Below, piece by piece: positions 1-7,448 of a DNA stretch of 64,000 nucleotides. Origin of the DNA: Pseudacidovorax intermedius (GTDB lineage Bacteria; Pseudomonadota; Gammaproteobacteria; Burkholderiales; Burkholderiaceae_C). Below the pieces are notes generated by a model. That model saw nothing but the letters and a program-made list of their open reading frames with translations. It was not told where the DNA came from and did no database searches. Position 1 is the stretch's first letter. Each line of letters starts with the position of its first letter. Location: NCBI RefSeq assembly GCF_003350475.1, contig NZ_QQAV01000005.1, positions 1-64,000 of the forward strand, given 5' to 3'. The position numbers and the translations under genes were made by a program.

Positions 1-411
1 TCATGACCTCAAGCGCTCGAACCGCCCGGTGCGGACCCGCATGCCGGGTGGTGTGGGAGGGGCTCCGTCGACAATGACGGACCCCTATCCCGATTGCGTC
101 CCCGCCAAGCCCGACTGCAACGCTCATGCCTCTTCGCATGCCGGGCCACGAAGAGCGCATCCATCTCCCAGCGACTGCCGCATTTCTCCTCCCCCGCTCG
201 CAGGGAGAGGCCTGGGAGAGCGCGAATGCACCCCACCAGTGCAGTCCGTGCTTGCCCTGAGTGCATCGGCATTGCTTGAGGACTAAATTAACTGGGCTGC
301 AGCGGCGCCCATGCGGTGGCGCCGAACTTGCTATCGATCAAGCCATCGCTGCATCGATCGCAGCGCGTCGAAACCCGCCGGCCACCGGCAACGCGCGACA
401 CGAGGCCCGCC
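1..411. other. Intergenic or edge region without a supportable gene
   Basis: Open frames exist on both strands, but none gives a recognisable protein, and their compositions look like out-of-frame G+C-rich DNA. Around 190-225 there is a C-rich then G-rich stretch (a run of C, then GCTCGCAGGGAGAGG) resembling a decayed copy of a dispersed hairpin repeat common in proteobacteria. The part nearest 411 should hold the promoter of the AraC-type gene; no clear -35/-10 pair could be picked. A gene could begin or end at the very left edge, but there is too little sequence to tell. Confidence 0.5.
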
Positions 412-1419
412 ATGAACCCCACTGCCAGTGCCTTCTTCACCCGCCCGCCGTCGGCACCCCTGCCGGCGACGCGGCCGCTGCGGCCCTTCTTCGCCTCGGC
501 CGATCTCGAAGAGACGCGGCTGCGCGTGGGCAGCGTGATGAAGCCGCACCGGCTGGACGTGGCCGGCCGCGCCCAGCGCCTGGACGCGCGCATGCACCAC
601 GCCAGCTTCGGCGACGTCTCGCTGAGTTTGTTGGCTTACGGCGCCGAGGTGGAGATCCAGCCCGGTCCGCTGGAAGACTTCTTCCTGGTACAGATGCCGC
701 TGGCCGGCCGTGCACAGGTCGACAGCGGTGGCCAGCACAGCGACTCCGGCCCGCACGAGGCCACGGTGCTCAGCCCCAGCGAGGACACGGTGATGCGCTG
801 GTCGGCCGACAACCAGCAACTGATGGTGCGCGTATCGCGCGCGCTGGTGGAGCGCACGCTGGCGCTGCAACTGGGCCGTGCGCTCGACGCGCCGGTGCGC
901 TTCCAGCTGGGCTTCGGCTGGCGCGACAACGCCATGTGGATGCACCTGCTGGGCTACCTGCAGGAGATGATGGCGCAGGACATCGACGTGTCGCAGCACC
1001 GACTGGTGAGCCAGCAGGTCGGGCAACTGGTGGCGGCCACGCTGCTGGCGGTGCAGCCGCACAACCACAGCCATGCGGCGCCTGCACGTTGCAATACCGT
1101 GCTGCCGCGCCATGTGCGCCGCGTACAGGACCACATCCAGGCCCATGCGCACGAGCCCCTGTGTGCGGAGCAGCTGGCCGAGGTGGCCGGTGTGAGCGTG
1201 CGCAGCCTATATGCCGGCTTCAAGGAATTCCTGGGCGTGAGCCCCATGCAGTACCTCAAGGACCTGCGGCTGGAGCGGGCCCGCGCCGAACTGCTGGGCG
1301 GCAGCACCCATGTGGCCGGCGTCGCGCTGCGCTGGGGCTTCGGCCACCTGGGACGCTTCAGCGCCGACTACCGCGCGCGCTTCGGCGAGTACCCCAGCGA
1401 GACGGTGCGGCGGCATTGA
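412..1419 (+). CDS. AraC family transcriptional regulator
   Basis: Predicted DNA-binding activator of 335 residues. The N-terminal two-thirds look like the AraC-binding-like cupin sensor (AraC_binding_2 type). The last 100 residues carry the double helix-turn-helix of the family, recognisable from AEVAGVSVRSLYAGFKEFLG followed by SPMQYLKDLRLERARAELL and the closing GFGHLGRFSADYRARFGEYP. The frame is open back to an ATG at 316, but the residues there are Arg/Pro-rich and unlike the family, so I chose the ATG at 412; no strong ribosome site marks either. It stands alone, facing away from the left edge and convergent with the toxin-antitoxin pair. The ligand and target genes cannot be told from sequence; such proteins often regulate a neighbouring oxygenase or transport gene, and none is visible here. 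Confidence 0.85.
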   Translation: MNPTASAFFTRPPSAPLPATRPLRPFFASADLEETRLRVGSVMKPHRLDVAGRAQRLDARMHHASFGDVSLSLLAYGAEVEIQPGPLEDFFLVQMPLAGRAQVDSGGQHSDSGPHEATVLSPSEDTVMRWSADNQQLMVRVSRALVERTLALQLGRALDAPVRFQLGFGWRDNAMWMHLLGYLQEMMAQDIDVSQHRLVSQQVGQLVAATLLAVQPHNHSHAAPARCNTVLPRHVRRVQDHIQAHAHEPLCAEQLAEVAGVSVRSLYAGFKEFLGVSPMQYLKDLRLERARAELLGGSTHVAGVALRWGFGHLGRFSADYRARFGEYPSETVRRH

Positions 1420-1501
1420 ATCTTGGCGCTCACTGCATCGTCTGCAAATCGTGGCGGGGCTGCGCAGACACCTGCGCGGGCGCCTTCGGGAACATCAGTC
1501 C

Positions 1502-1891
1502 TCAGGCGGTGACCGGTTCCGCCGGGCCGATCAGGGACTGTGCAGGAATGCCCAGGTTCATCAGGCGCCGGATCATCGGCATCGTCAACGGGCGCTTGCG
1601 ATTGAGCACCTCGTAAACCCGGTGGCGAGGGCCGATGTAGGGCACCAGATCTGCCACCGTGAGGCCGGCCTGCTCCATGCGGAACTTGATGGCATCCACC
1701 GGGTCGGGCGGGTCCATCGGGAAATGCTTGCGTTCGTACGCTTCGATCAGCGTGATCAGCGCCTCGAAATAAGCGCCTTCCGGACTGTCGGGCCGAGGCT
1801 CCTCCGGCACGTCGAAGAAGGCTTCCGCCGCCTTCAACGCCGAGTGGTAATCCGCCTCGCTGCGGATGGGGTGCAGTTGCAGGTTCATCAT
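1502..1891 (-). CDS. higA: HigA family antitoxin (helix-turn-helix)
   Basis: Antitoxin of 129 residues that should bind and neutralise the HigB mRNA interferase encoded just upstream, and repress the pair's promoter. The N-terminal half (MNLQLHPIRSEADYHSALK) is the region typical of long HigA proteins. The C-terminal half carries the DNA-binding fold, read from FRMEQAGLTVADLVPYIGPR and VYEVLNRKRPLTMPMIRRL. Its ATG lies inside the end of the toxin gene (ATGA, 4-base overlap), the usual toxin-first order of higBA modules. The start could also be the second methionine, one codon later. Family assignment is firm; chromosomal stabilisation or stress roles are possible, but nothing here shows them. 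Confidence 0.88.
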   Translation of the reverse strand: MMNLQLHPIRSEADYHSALKAAEAFFDVPEEPRPDSPEGAYFEALITLIEAYERKHFPMDPPDPVDAIKFRMEQAGLTVADLVPYIGPRHRVYEVLNRKRPLTMPMIRRLMNLGIPAQSLIGPAEPVTA

Positions 1892-2190
1892 TCAGGCTCC
1901 ACGTTGTGCACGTCGTTGAGGTCGTACTCCGCATGTGTGCCAACAAACTTGATGTAGACGGCGCCGAAGGCATAGGCTACGGCCACCACCAGCCGGTGGT
2001 CGTTGCCCTTGATGTTGAACACCACCCGCCGGCCGGGCAGGATGCTTGCGTTACGGAAACTTGCCTTCACGTCAGCCGGCGTGCGCCATTGCGCGGCCTG
2101 TACCTCTTCGACCCACGCCAGCAGTGGCCTCTTGGCATCGGGATGCGATGACCAGTAGTCCCGCAGGGCGCTGACGGCGATGATCCGCAT
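1888..2190 (-). CDS. higB: HigB family toxin (RelE-like mRNA interferase)
   Basis: Toxin of 100 residues of the HigB_toxin family, expected to cleave mRNA at the translating ribosome. Diagnostic stretches are an N-terminal MRIIAVSALRDYWSSHPDA, a central FRNASILPGRRVVFNIKGND, and YIKFVGTHAEYD near the end, all characteristic of this subfamily, and the length fits. It is the first gene of the pair and overlaps higA by four bases. A near-perfect palindrome sits about a dozen bases upstream of the start codon, so expression is probably autorepressed by the HigA-HigB complex. The reading frame is complete, so the toxin is probably functional. Confidence 0.9.
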   Translation of the reverse strand: MRIIAVSALRDYWSSHPDAKRPLLAWVEEVQAAQWRTPADVKASFRNASILPGRRVVFNIKGNDHRLVVAVAYAFGAVYIKFVGTHAEYDLNDVHNVEPE

Positions 2191-2201
2191 CGCGCAAGTT
2201 T

Positions 2202-2218
2202 AGTCCCAAATTGGGACT
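2202..2218 (-). promoter_or_regulatory. Palindromic operator of higBA
   Basis: Eight-base inverted repeat AGTCCCAA / TTGGGACT around a single A, ending 12 bases before the higB start codon. On the transcribed strand TAAACT follows it, a plausible -10 element, so the site overlaps the promoter. Position and symmetry fit the autorepression site of a HigA antitoxin; binding is inferred. Confidence 0.7.
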
Positions 2219-2240
2219 GTCGGCCATCGCATCGGTCGGC

Positions 2241-2801
2241 TCAAGCCGCCAACCCGGTGAACCGCCCCCCATGGAACACCAGCGGCGCCGTCTCGCTGCG
2301 CGCCACGCGAAGCACGCGGCCCACGAGCAGATGATGGTCGCCCGTCTCGCGGTGATGATCGCTGGCGCACACCAGCGTGGCGGCCGCGCCGGCGATGGCG
2401 GGCACGCCCTCGGGGGCTTCCGCGATGGCGATGCCCTCGAACTTGTCGGGGACCGCCGGATTGGCGAAGTGCCGCGCCAGGGCTTCCTGTTCGCAGCCCA
2501 GCACGCTGATCGTGAAGTGCGTGCAGTCCCGGAAGGCCTGCAGGCTGGGCGAACGGTTCACCAGGCTCCACAGCACCAGAGGAGGTTCCAGCGACAGCGA
2601 GGCGAAGGAATTGATGGTGAGGCCCACCGGCCGGCCGTCGGCCGTGCGAGTGGCCACGATGGCCACGCCGGTGGGGTAGCAGCCGAGCACGGTGCGCAGC
2701 AGGCGCGGGTGCAGGACCTCGTCGATCCAGGGCGCCAGCGTGGAGGCGCCGGGCTCCGCATCGTTGGCTGCCATGGGGGTGGCATGGACGACCGCGCTCA
2801 T
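2241..2801 (-). CDS. Flavin reductase-like (FMN-binding split barrel) protein
   Basis: Protein of 186 residues of the flavin_reduct family, which supplies reduced FMN or FAD to a partner monooxygenase or is itself an NAD(P)H:flavin oxidoreductase. Family signs are YPTGVAIVATRTADGRPVG near residue 42, the SFASLSLEPPLVLWSL block that contacts flavin, and the closing GDHHLLVGRV with PLVFHGGRF. The frame is open much further upstream, but the ATG at 2801 overlaps the stop of the SDR gene by four bases and gives the family's usual length. It is the second gene of a two-gene unit with the SDR. No monooxygenase gene is adjacent, so its partner is unknown. Confidence 0.87.
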   Translation of the reverse strand: MSAVVHATPMAANDAEPGASTLAPWIDEVLHPRLLRTVLGCYPTGVAIVATRTADGRPVGLTINSFASLSLEPPLVLWSLVNRSPSLQAFRDCTHFTISVLGCEQEALARHFANPAVPDKFEGIAIAEAPEGVPAIAGAAATLVCASDHHRETGDHHLLVGRVLRVARSETAPLVFHGGRFTGLAA

Positions 2802-3586
2802 TCGGCCAGCCTCGGAATGGCCGGCACGGCCTGTTCGGGGCCCATGGCCGAATAGCCGCCGTCCACCGCGTAGTCGGCGCCGGTGACGAAGCTGGCACCT
2901 TCCGACAGCAGAAAGGCCACCACGTTGCCGATTTCCGCCGGGTCGCCCACGCGGCCAAGCAGGTGGTAGGCCGCCGCCACACGGTCGGTCTTGGCGCGGT
3001 CGCCCTGGGTCAGCTCGTCCATCACGCGCGACCAGGTCCAGCCCGGCGATACGGAATTGACACGGATCCGGTCGGCCGCAAAGTCCATCGCCATGTTGCG
3101 CGTGACCTGCACCAGCGCAGCCTTCGACACCGGATACAGCCAGCGCCCCGTCTGCGCCACCTTGGCCGAGATGCTGGTGAAGTTGACGATGGCCCCGCCG
3201 CCGGCCTGGAGCAGGTGCGGGCGCACCGCGCGGGCCGCCATGACGGCGCTGACCACGTTCACGTCCAGGGCGGTGAGCCAATCCTGCCGGCCCGATTCGG
3301 CGCCTGCATCCAGGTAGGTGCAGGCCAGGTTGACCAGTCCGTCGATGCGGCCGAAATGCGTGGCGACCTCGGCCACGGCCTGGGTCAGGGCGTCGTCCCG
3401 GGTCACGTCCACCGGCCAGAAGCGGGCGCGGTCCTCCTGGCCGGCCACGGCGCGCGCGCCGCCGGTCTCATCGATGTCGAACACCGCCACCCGTGCGCCG
3501 GCCTGCAGGAGCACGTGGGCCACGCCCGCGCCGATGAGGGTGGCGCCGCCGGTCAGTACGATGACCTTTCCGTCCAAGCGATGCAT
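2798..3586 (-). CDS. Short-chain dehydrogenase/reductase
   Basis: NAD(P)-dependent oxidoreductase of 262 residues with a classical SDR fold. It has a dinucleotide-binding TGGATLIGAG at residues 12-21, VNLACTY where NNAG usually occurs (an unusual variant), SISAK before the catalytic YPVSK, and a C-terminal VTGADYAVDGGYS. AAAGG about ten bases before the ATG supports the start. It is first in a two-gene unit with a flavin reductase, which suggests a shared redox step, perhaps on an aromatic or terpenoid alcohol, but the substrate cannot be read from the sequence. Confidence 0.88.
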   Translation of the reverse strand: MHRLDGKVIVLTGGATLIGAGVAHVLLQAGARVAVFDIDETGGARAVAGQEDRARFWPVDVTRDDALTQAVAEVATHFGRIDGLVNLACTYLDAGAESGRQDWLTALDVNVVSAVMAARAVRPHLLQAGGGAIVNFTSISAKVAQTGRWLYPVSKAALVQVTRNMAMDFAADRIRVNSVSPGWTWSRVMDELTQGDRAKTDRVAAAYHLLGRVGDPAEIGNVVAFLLSEGASFVTGADYAVDGGYSAMGPEQAVPAIPRLAE

Positions 3587-3916
3587 GTGAGTTGCCTTTC
3601 ATCCGTGATGTCGTCGCCGCAGGTCGGGCTCTGCGAGCCCGGCCCGGCGCGTGGATGAATGGTGCGGCGCCCGTTCTCGCGGGCCTAGCCGCGCACGGCG
3701 CCGGCTATCCGCGGAGTGCGGACACTTGGTTGGGGCTTGGACATTCCGGCCTTCGAAGGGCATGGAGCCAGCCGGCTGCCGGGTGACTGGCCAAACCGCC
3801 GCTCAAACGCAGAAAGCCGGCATGCTTTCGCATACCGGCTTTCGAAGGTGCCCGAAGGCAAGTGCCGCGCGCCCGCCCGCTGACAACGGGCGCCGCGCTC
3901 GGCGGCAGCGGTCTGA
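3587..3916. other. Intergenic region between SDR and DUF4148 genes
   Basis: No gene is supportable. A tight hairpin, CGGGCTC-TGC-GAGCCCG at 3625-3641, lies just upstream of the SDR gene but lacks a T-run on the minus strand. The terminator of the DUF4148 gene (3813-3842) is listed separately. The SDR promoter should lie in 3600-3800; no convincing consensus was found. Confidence 0.5.
3813..3842 (-). terminator. Intrinsic terminator downstream of the DUF4148 gene
   Basis: Twelve-base stem AAAGCCGGTATG / CATGCCGGCTTT (one G-T pair) with a CGAAAG loop. On the minus strand it is followed by a T-rich tail (TTTCTGCGTTT). It lies 75 bases after the stop codon of the minus-strand DUF4148 gene and is placed to end that transcript. 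Confidence 0.72.
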
Positions 3917-4270
3917 TTACAGGCCGGCCTTGCGGTAGACCGACAGGCTGCCCTGGGTGTACTGCGTGGGGATCGTGCTGTTCACGAAGGCCTTGGAATC
4001 CAGGTTGGCGGTCGGGTTGTGGGCGGCAGCCACGGCTTCGGCCTGCACGGCGGCGCGGCTGCGGGGAGCGGCCGGGGCCACTGCGACCTGCTGGCCGACG
4101 TATTCCAGGTTCTGCTCGGCGCGAGCGGCCTGCACGCCCTGGGCGTTCACTTCGGCGCGGCTGAAGGCCGACACGGGGGCGACGACGCCCTGGTATTCCT
4201 CGGCGCTGGCGCCGGCAACGGCGGCGAACGACAGGGCGGCGAGGGCGATGATCTTCGAGGTCTTGGTCAT
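3917..4270 (-). CDS. DUF4148 domain-containing exported protein
   Basis: Small protein of 117 residues with a clear signal peptide (MTKTSKIIALAALSFAAVAG, cleavage probably after ASA). The mature part is Ala/Gln-rich and matches the DUF4148 pattern found almost only in Burkholderiales (SRAEVNAQGVQAARAEQ and a repeated SRAAVQAEAVAAAHNP-type motif). Function is unknown; these proteins are periplasmic and often stress-induced. GGAG eight bases upstream fixes the start at 4270 rather than the ATG at 4315, which would put 15 residues before the signal peptide. It is monocistronic, with its own terminator and a promoter region containing two short palindromes. Confidence 0.85.
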   Translation of the reverse strand: MTKTSKIIALAALSFAAVAGASAEEYQGVVAPVSAFSRAEVNAQGVQAARAEQNLEYVGQQVAVAPAAPRSRAAVQAEAVAAAHNPTANLDSKAFVNSTIPTQYTQGSLSVYRKAGL

Positions 4271-4387
4271 GATTTTTCTCCTGTAGGCAGGCATTGCGTT
4301 GAACAGAGCTGGCAAGGCACCTGCCTCACCGGCTTCGGGTCTGCGTTCAATCGCTGGCCCGTGGGATGAATTGTGGACCTCTCATCT

Positions 4388-4422
4388 AGGGAAAACCCTT
4401 GTCTTTGACGAACGTCACGTTC
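4388..4422 (-). promoter_or_regulatory. Candidate regulatory sites upstream of the DUF4148 gene
   Basis: Two short dyads occur in the otherwise empty stretch upstream of the gene: AGGGAAAACCCT (4388-4399, AGGG/CCCT arms) and GAACGTCACGTTC (4410-4422, GAACGT/ACGTTC arms). Dyads of this kind could bind a response regulator or repressor. No factor is assigned, and the distance to the start (about 120-150 bases) is compatible with an upstream activator. Confidence 0.3.
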
Positions 4423-4502
4423 ACGCCAGCGAAACAATCGCGGCGTGATGACCTACGTCGTTGCATCCGTGGAACTCTGCGCCGCGCTCTGGGAGCCGCG
4501 GT

Positions 4503-4534
4503 CTGTGGCGCTGTGGCGCTGTGGCGCTGTGGCG
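4503..4534. repeat. Four tandem copies of an 8-bp unit (CTGTGGCG)
   Basis: CTGTGGCG is repeated four times without interruption just past the stop codon of the DUF4337 gene. It is outside any coding sequence, so copy-number change would not alter a protein. No known element matches; slippage is the likely origin. Confidence 0.85.
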
Positions 4535-4541
4535 CGTCGTC

Positions 4542-5144
4542 TCAGACGTGGGCGAGCGCGAGCCCGCCGATCACGAGCCCCAGCCCAGCGACCCCGAACA
4601 TGCCCCACTCCAGCCAGCGCTTGCGGGTGAGCAGCGCGATCGCCGCCAGGGCGATGGAAACCTGTAGCGCGGTGGTCGCCTGGGCCCAGCGATGGTGTTC
4701 GTGCAGGGCGGCGTCGGAGCGGTGGTCCCAGTCGTCGGCCTCCTTGTCCAGCTTCTGGGCGGCCAGCTGGATTTCGGCCTTCTCCTTGTCGTAGCGGGCC
4801 GCCTTTTCCTGCATGGCCGGCTTGCGGTCGTCGGGTGACAGGTCGCGTGCGAACTCGGCCAGCGCCTGCTTGGTGCTCTTGGCCTGGTAGTAATTCCACT
4901 GGTTGGCGGCTTCGGTGCGTTTCATGCCGGCGTTGTTCTTGTAGAGGCCGGCATTGGCCTGCGTCAGCCCGCCCATGTAGGCAAAGATGGCACCGACCGT
5001 GGCGATCACGGCGGTGAAGACGGCCACCTCGTTGGTGATGCTGCGCTGTTTTTTGGCGGCGGCGGCATGCTCGGCCTCGTGTTCGGCGGCATGCTGGAGT
5101 TCGTGGTCGTGCGGACCGTGGACGTGGAAACCGGAAGAGGACAT
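4542..5144 (-). CDS. DUF4337 family membrane protein
   Basis: Protein of 200 residues. A His/Glu/Ala-rich start (HVHGPHDHELQHAAEHEAEH) leads into a first membrane helix around residues 38-58 (EVAVFTAVIATVGAIFAYMG). A charged, mostly helical stretch follows (70-150), with NQWNYYQAKSTKQ, the hallmark of DUF4337, and two C-terminal membrane helices (about 155-172 and 180-199). The function of the family is not known. The His-rich head might bind metal, but this is a guess. The start is the ATG that gives the full family length; no Shine-Dalgarno sequence precedes it, and a potentially structured leader lies directly upstream. Confidence 0.82.
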   Translation of the reverse strand: MSSSGFHVHGPHDHELQHAAEHEAEHAAAAKKQRSITNEVAVFTAVIATVGAIFAYMGGLTQANAGLYKNNAGMKRTEAANQWNYYQAKSTKQALAEFARDLSPDDRKPAMQEKAARYDKEKAEIQLAAQKLDKEADDWDHRSDAALHEHHRWAQATTALQVSIALAAIALLTRKRWLEWGMFGVAGLGLVIGGLALAHV

Positions 5145-5151
5145 GGCGGAA

Positions 5152-5229
5152 GGCGTGCGTTCTTGGAGGTGTTGGACGCCGCCGGATGGCAGCGGCCGGG
5201 ATGATCCCAGCCTTCGATGAACGCACGCC
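5152..5229 (-). promoter_or_regulatory. Possible structured RNA leader of the DUF4337 gene
   Basis: A perfect 11-base inverted repeat (GGCGTGCGTTC / GAACGCACGCC, arms at 5219-5229 and 5152-5162) brackets two further hairpins in the predicted transcript. One has arms GGCTGGGAT / ATCCCGGCC with one wobble pair; the other is GCCGC..GCGGC. Together they would fold as a closed three-way junction ending seven bases before the ATG at 5144. It matches no riboswitch class that I recognise. It might alternatively be the terminator-like tail of a preceding unit, but there is no T-run. Confidence 0.4.
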
Positions 5230-5251
5230 GTACGGCCGGCGCCGACCCCGC

Positions 5252-6400
5252 CTAGAGCGGGATGCGGAAAGCCTGGGCCGCCCCGAGGTCGGGCTGCACG
5301 CCCAGGCCCGGTTTCATCCCCAGGTGCACGGCGCCTTCTTCCAGCGCGAACACCGGTGTGGCCAGCAGGTCGCGAAGCGGGTTGGAGTTGGCATCCACCT
5401 CCACATAGCCCGGCCCGCCCACAGCCGCCTTGAGGTGGAAGGAGGCCGTGAGGCCGATGCCGGCCCCCAGCCAGTGCGGACAGAAGCGTTTGCCTTGCGC
5501 CAGCGTGCGCCGTCCCACGGCCAGGCAGCCGCTGAAGCCGCCCCATTTGCCCAGGTCCGGCTGGATGATCGACAGGCCCTCGGCGCCGATGTGGGCGTCG
5601 AAGGCGGCCAGGCCGGCCAGGTTCTCGCCACCGGCCAGCGGCAGTGGCTGCTCGCGCGCCAGCCGGGCCCAGTCGGCCAGCGGCGTGTCGGCGCGCACGG
5701 GCTCCTCCAGCCAGCCGAGGTCGTGGCGGGCCATACGGCGGCCGGCGGCGATGGCCTCGTCCAGGTCCCAGGCCTGGTTGGCGTCGACCATCAGCGGCGC
5801 CGCGGGGCCGATCACCTCGCGCAGGGCGGCCAGGTTGGCCTCGTCGCGCTCGGCGCCGAAGCCGACCTTGAGCTTGAAGGCGCGGTAGCCCTCCGCGCGC
5901 TTGGCCGCTGCCAGCTTCTCGGGCGCGGTCGGGTTGAGGCCCGAGGCATAGAGCGGCACCGGCGCGGGCGCGGCCAGATCAGGCGCGAGCAGCTTCCACA
6001 CTGGCAGGCCGTGGCGGCGGCCCAGCAGGTCCCACAGCGCGATGTCCAGGCCGGCCACGATCTGTGCCAGGGGGCCGGGCTCGCCGCACTGGATGGCCAG
6101 CACGGCCAGCTTCTCCGTCAACGCCTCGAAGCAGACCTGGGGGCTCGCCCACTGCGGCCCGCAGGCCAGCGGCGGCAGGTAGGTCAGCGCCATGCGGGCG
6201 CGGTGCTCCGCACCCACGGTCGGGAAGTTGCACCAGACCTCACCCCAGCCTTCGGCACCATCGTCGGCGATGGCACGCAGCAGCAGGGCCGGCCGGTCGC
6301 GCATGATGCCGAAGGAGGTCTGCACCGGCGGGTCCGCCGGCGCGCGGAAGACGAAGACCTCGATACGTTCGAGGCGCAGGTCGGTCGCCGCTGCCGTCAT
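5252..6400 (-). CDS. Mandelate racemase/muconate lactonizing (enolase superfamily) enzyme
   Basis: Enzyme of 382 residues that should abstract the alpha-proton of a carboxylate and then dehydrate, racemise or cycloisomerise it using Mg2+. Visible catalytic set: KxK at Lys176/Lys178 (AFKLKVG); metal ligands Asp206 (VDANQAW), Glu232 (LEEPV) and Glu259 (GGENL); Asp282 (QPDLGKWGG) and His309 (CPHWLG) as a possible Asp-His dyad. This set resembles the MR subgroup, in which most members are sugar acid dehydratases. The ATG overlaps the aldolase stop by one base (TGATG). It is the last gene of the ABC-sugar operon and suggests that an aldonate or lactone arises in the pathway; substrate not assigned. 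Confidence 0.87.
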   Translation of the reverse strand: MTAAATDLRLERIEVFVFRAPADPPVQTSFGIMRDRPALLLRAIADDGAEGWGEVWCNFPTVGAEHRARMALTYLPPLACGPQWASPQVCFEALTEKLAVLAIQCGEPGPLAQIVAGLDIALWDLLGRRHGLPVWKLLAPDLAAPAPVPLYASGLNPTAPEKLAAAKRAEGYRAFKLKVGFGAERDEANLAALREVIGPAAPLMVDANQAWDLDEAIAAGRRMARHDLGWLEEPVRADTPLADWARLAREQPLPLAGGENLAGLAAFDAHIGAEGLSIIQPDLGKWGGFSGCLAVGRRTLAQGKRFCPHWLGAGIGLTASFHLKAAVGGPGYVEVDANSNPLRDLLATPVFALEEGAVHLGMKPGLGVQPDLGAAQAFRIPL

Positions 6401-7446
6401 CACGCGTAGGCCAGGCAGAACTCGCCCTCGGCCTTGAGCGTGTCGAAGGCGCTGTAGTCGGCCTGCCAGGCGTTGCCGGCGCGCTCGGTGAGGGCGGCCA
6501 GTTCGGCCAGCGTGGCGGTGCCTTCGCGGCGCAGCTGGGCCTCGAAGCCGGCCAGGTCGGGGAACTGTTGCAGTGCTTCCCACCACACGGCGCGGCCGGC
6601 CAGGAAGCCATGGGCGCCCGCCGCGTAGGCGTACTCCATCACGCGCAGGAACTGCTGGGGCGTGACACCGGCCGACAGCATCACCCACGGGATGCCGGCA
6701 TCGCGGCAGATGCCGCCCATCTGGTCGAACAGGGCCTGGGCCTGGCGCGACTCGGCGCTGTCGCCATGCGCGGGCAGGCTGGCGCCGGGCAGCGGGCTTT
6801 CGAGCTTGAACAGGTCCACGCCGTAATGCGGCTTGGCGAACTCGCGCACGCTGTCGAGCACCAGCTCGGGCAGCTTCTCGGGCGACTCCACATAGTCGGT
6901 CGTGTGCCGCTCGCTCTTGGGGAAGGGATAGACCAGCAGTTCCAGCACCAGCGGGATGTCGTGGACGCGGCACTGCTCGCCGATCTCGGCCACGTAGCGC
7001 TGCTGGTGGGCCACGATGTCGGCGTCGGCATCGGGCCGGTACCAGGCCAGCACCTTGACGCCGTCGCCGCCGGCACGCTTGATCTTCTCGACGCTCCAGT
7101 CCTTGATCGAATGCGACAGGCGGCCGCCGGGCTGGTCGCGGAAGCGGTGGTCCTCCAGCGTCACCACCAGGCCGGTGTGGGCCGGCAGCTTCTTCAGGCC
7201 CGCCGGGAAGGCGTAGTTGGGATCGAACAGCATGGCGCTGGCATGCGGGCCCAGCACGTCGACCAGCACGCGCTTGACGGCGACCATGTCGGCGAAGGCC
7301 ACGTCGGCCGGGGCGATGCCCTGCTTCCTGGCGATGAGGCTGGCGATGGGCGGGCGCTGGTCGAGCGCCACCATCGTGAAGTGCCCGGCGGGCGTGGCCA
7401 TGCGACGCAGGCCCCATTGCTTGCCCAGACGGAGGTTGTTCGCCAT
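6400..7446 (-). CDS. LacD family (tagatose-bisphosphate-type) class I aldolase
   Basis: Aldolase of 348 residues of the LacD/YihT group, which cleave ketose-phosphates through a lysine Schiff base to give dihydroxyacetone phosphate and an aldehyde. Supporting stretches are VALDQR (26-31), the GVKVLAWY strand with the probable Schiff-base Lys131, VLELLVYPF, and the late VMLSAGVTPQQF and GFLAGRAVW. Length is close to LacD. The PfkB kinase immediately upstream (2-base gap) would make the phosphorylated substrate, so kinase plus aldolase form the lower half of a sugar or polyol route. Tagatose 1,6-bisphosphate, a sulfo-sugar phosphate or another ketose phosphate are all possible; no sulfo-sugar-specific partner gene is present. 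Confidence 0.83.
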   Translation of the reverse strand: MANNLRLGKQWGLRRMATPAGHFTMVALDQRPPIASLIARKQGIAPADVAFADMVAVKRVLVDVLGPHASAMLFDPNYAFPAGLKKLPAHTGLVVTLEDHRFRDQPGGRLSHSIKDWSVEKIKRAGGDGVKVLAWYRPDADADIVAHQQRYVAEIGEQCRVHDIPLVLELLVYPFPKSERHTTDYVESPEKLPELVLDSVREFAKPHYGVDLFKLESPLPGASLPAHGDSAESRQAQALFDQMGGICRDAGIPWVMLSAGVTPQQFLRVMEYAYAAGAHGFLAGRAVWWEALQQFPDLAGFEAQLRREGTATLAELAALTERAGNAWQADYSAFDTLKAEGEFCLAYA

Positions 7447-7448
7447 GT

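Noticed and set aside
1502-2190. Defence island around the higBA pair
   Set aside because: No restriction, Abi, CBASS or other defence gene flanks it; a single chromosomal toxin-antitoxin pair is the simpler reading.
4503-4534. Tandem 8-bp units as a CRISPR or phase-variable tract
   Set aside because: No spacers and outside coding DNA and promoters, so neither role is supported.
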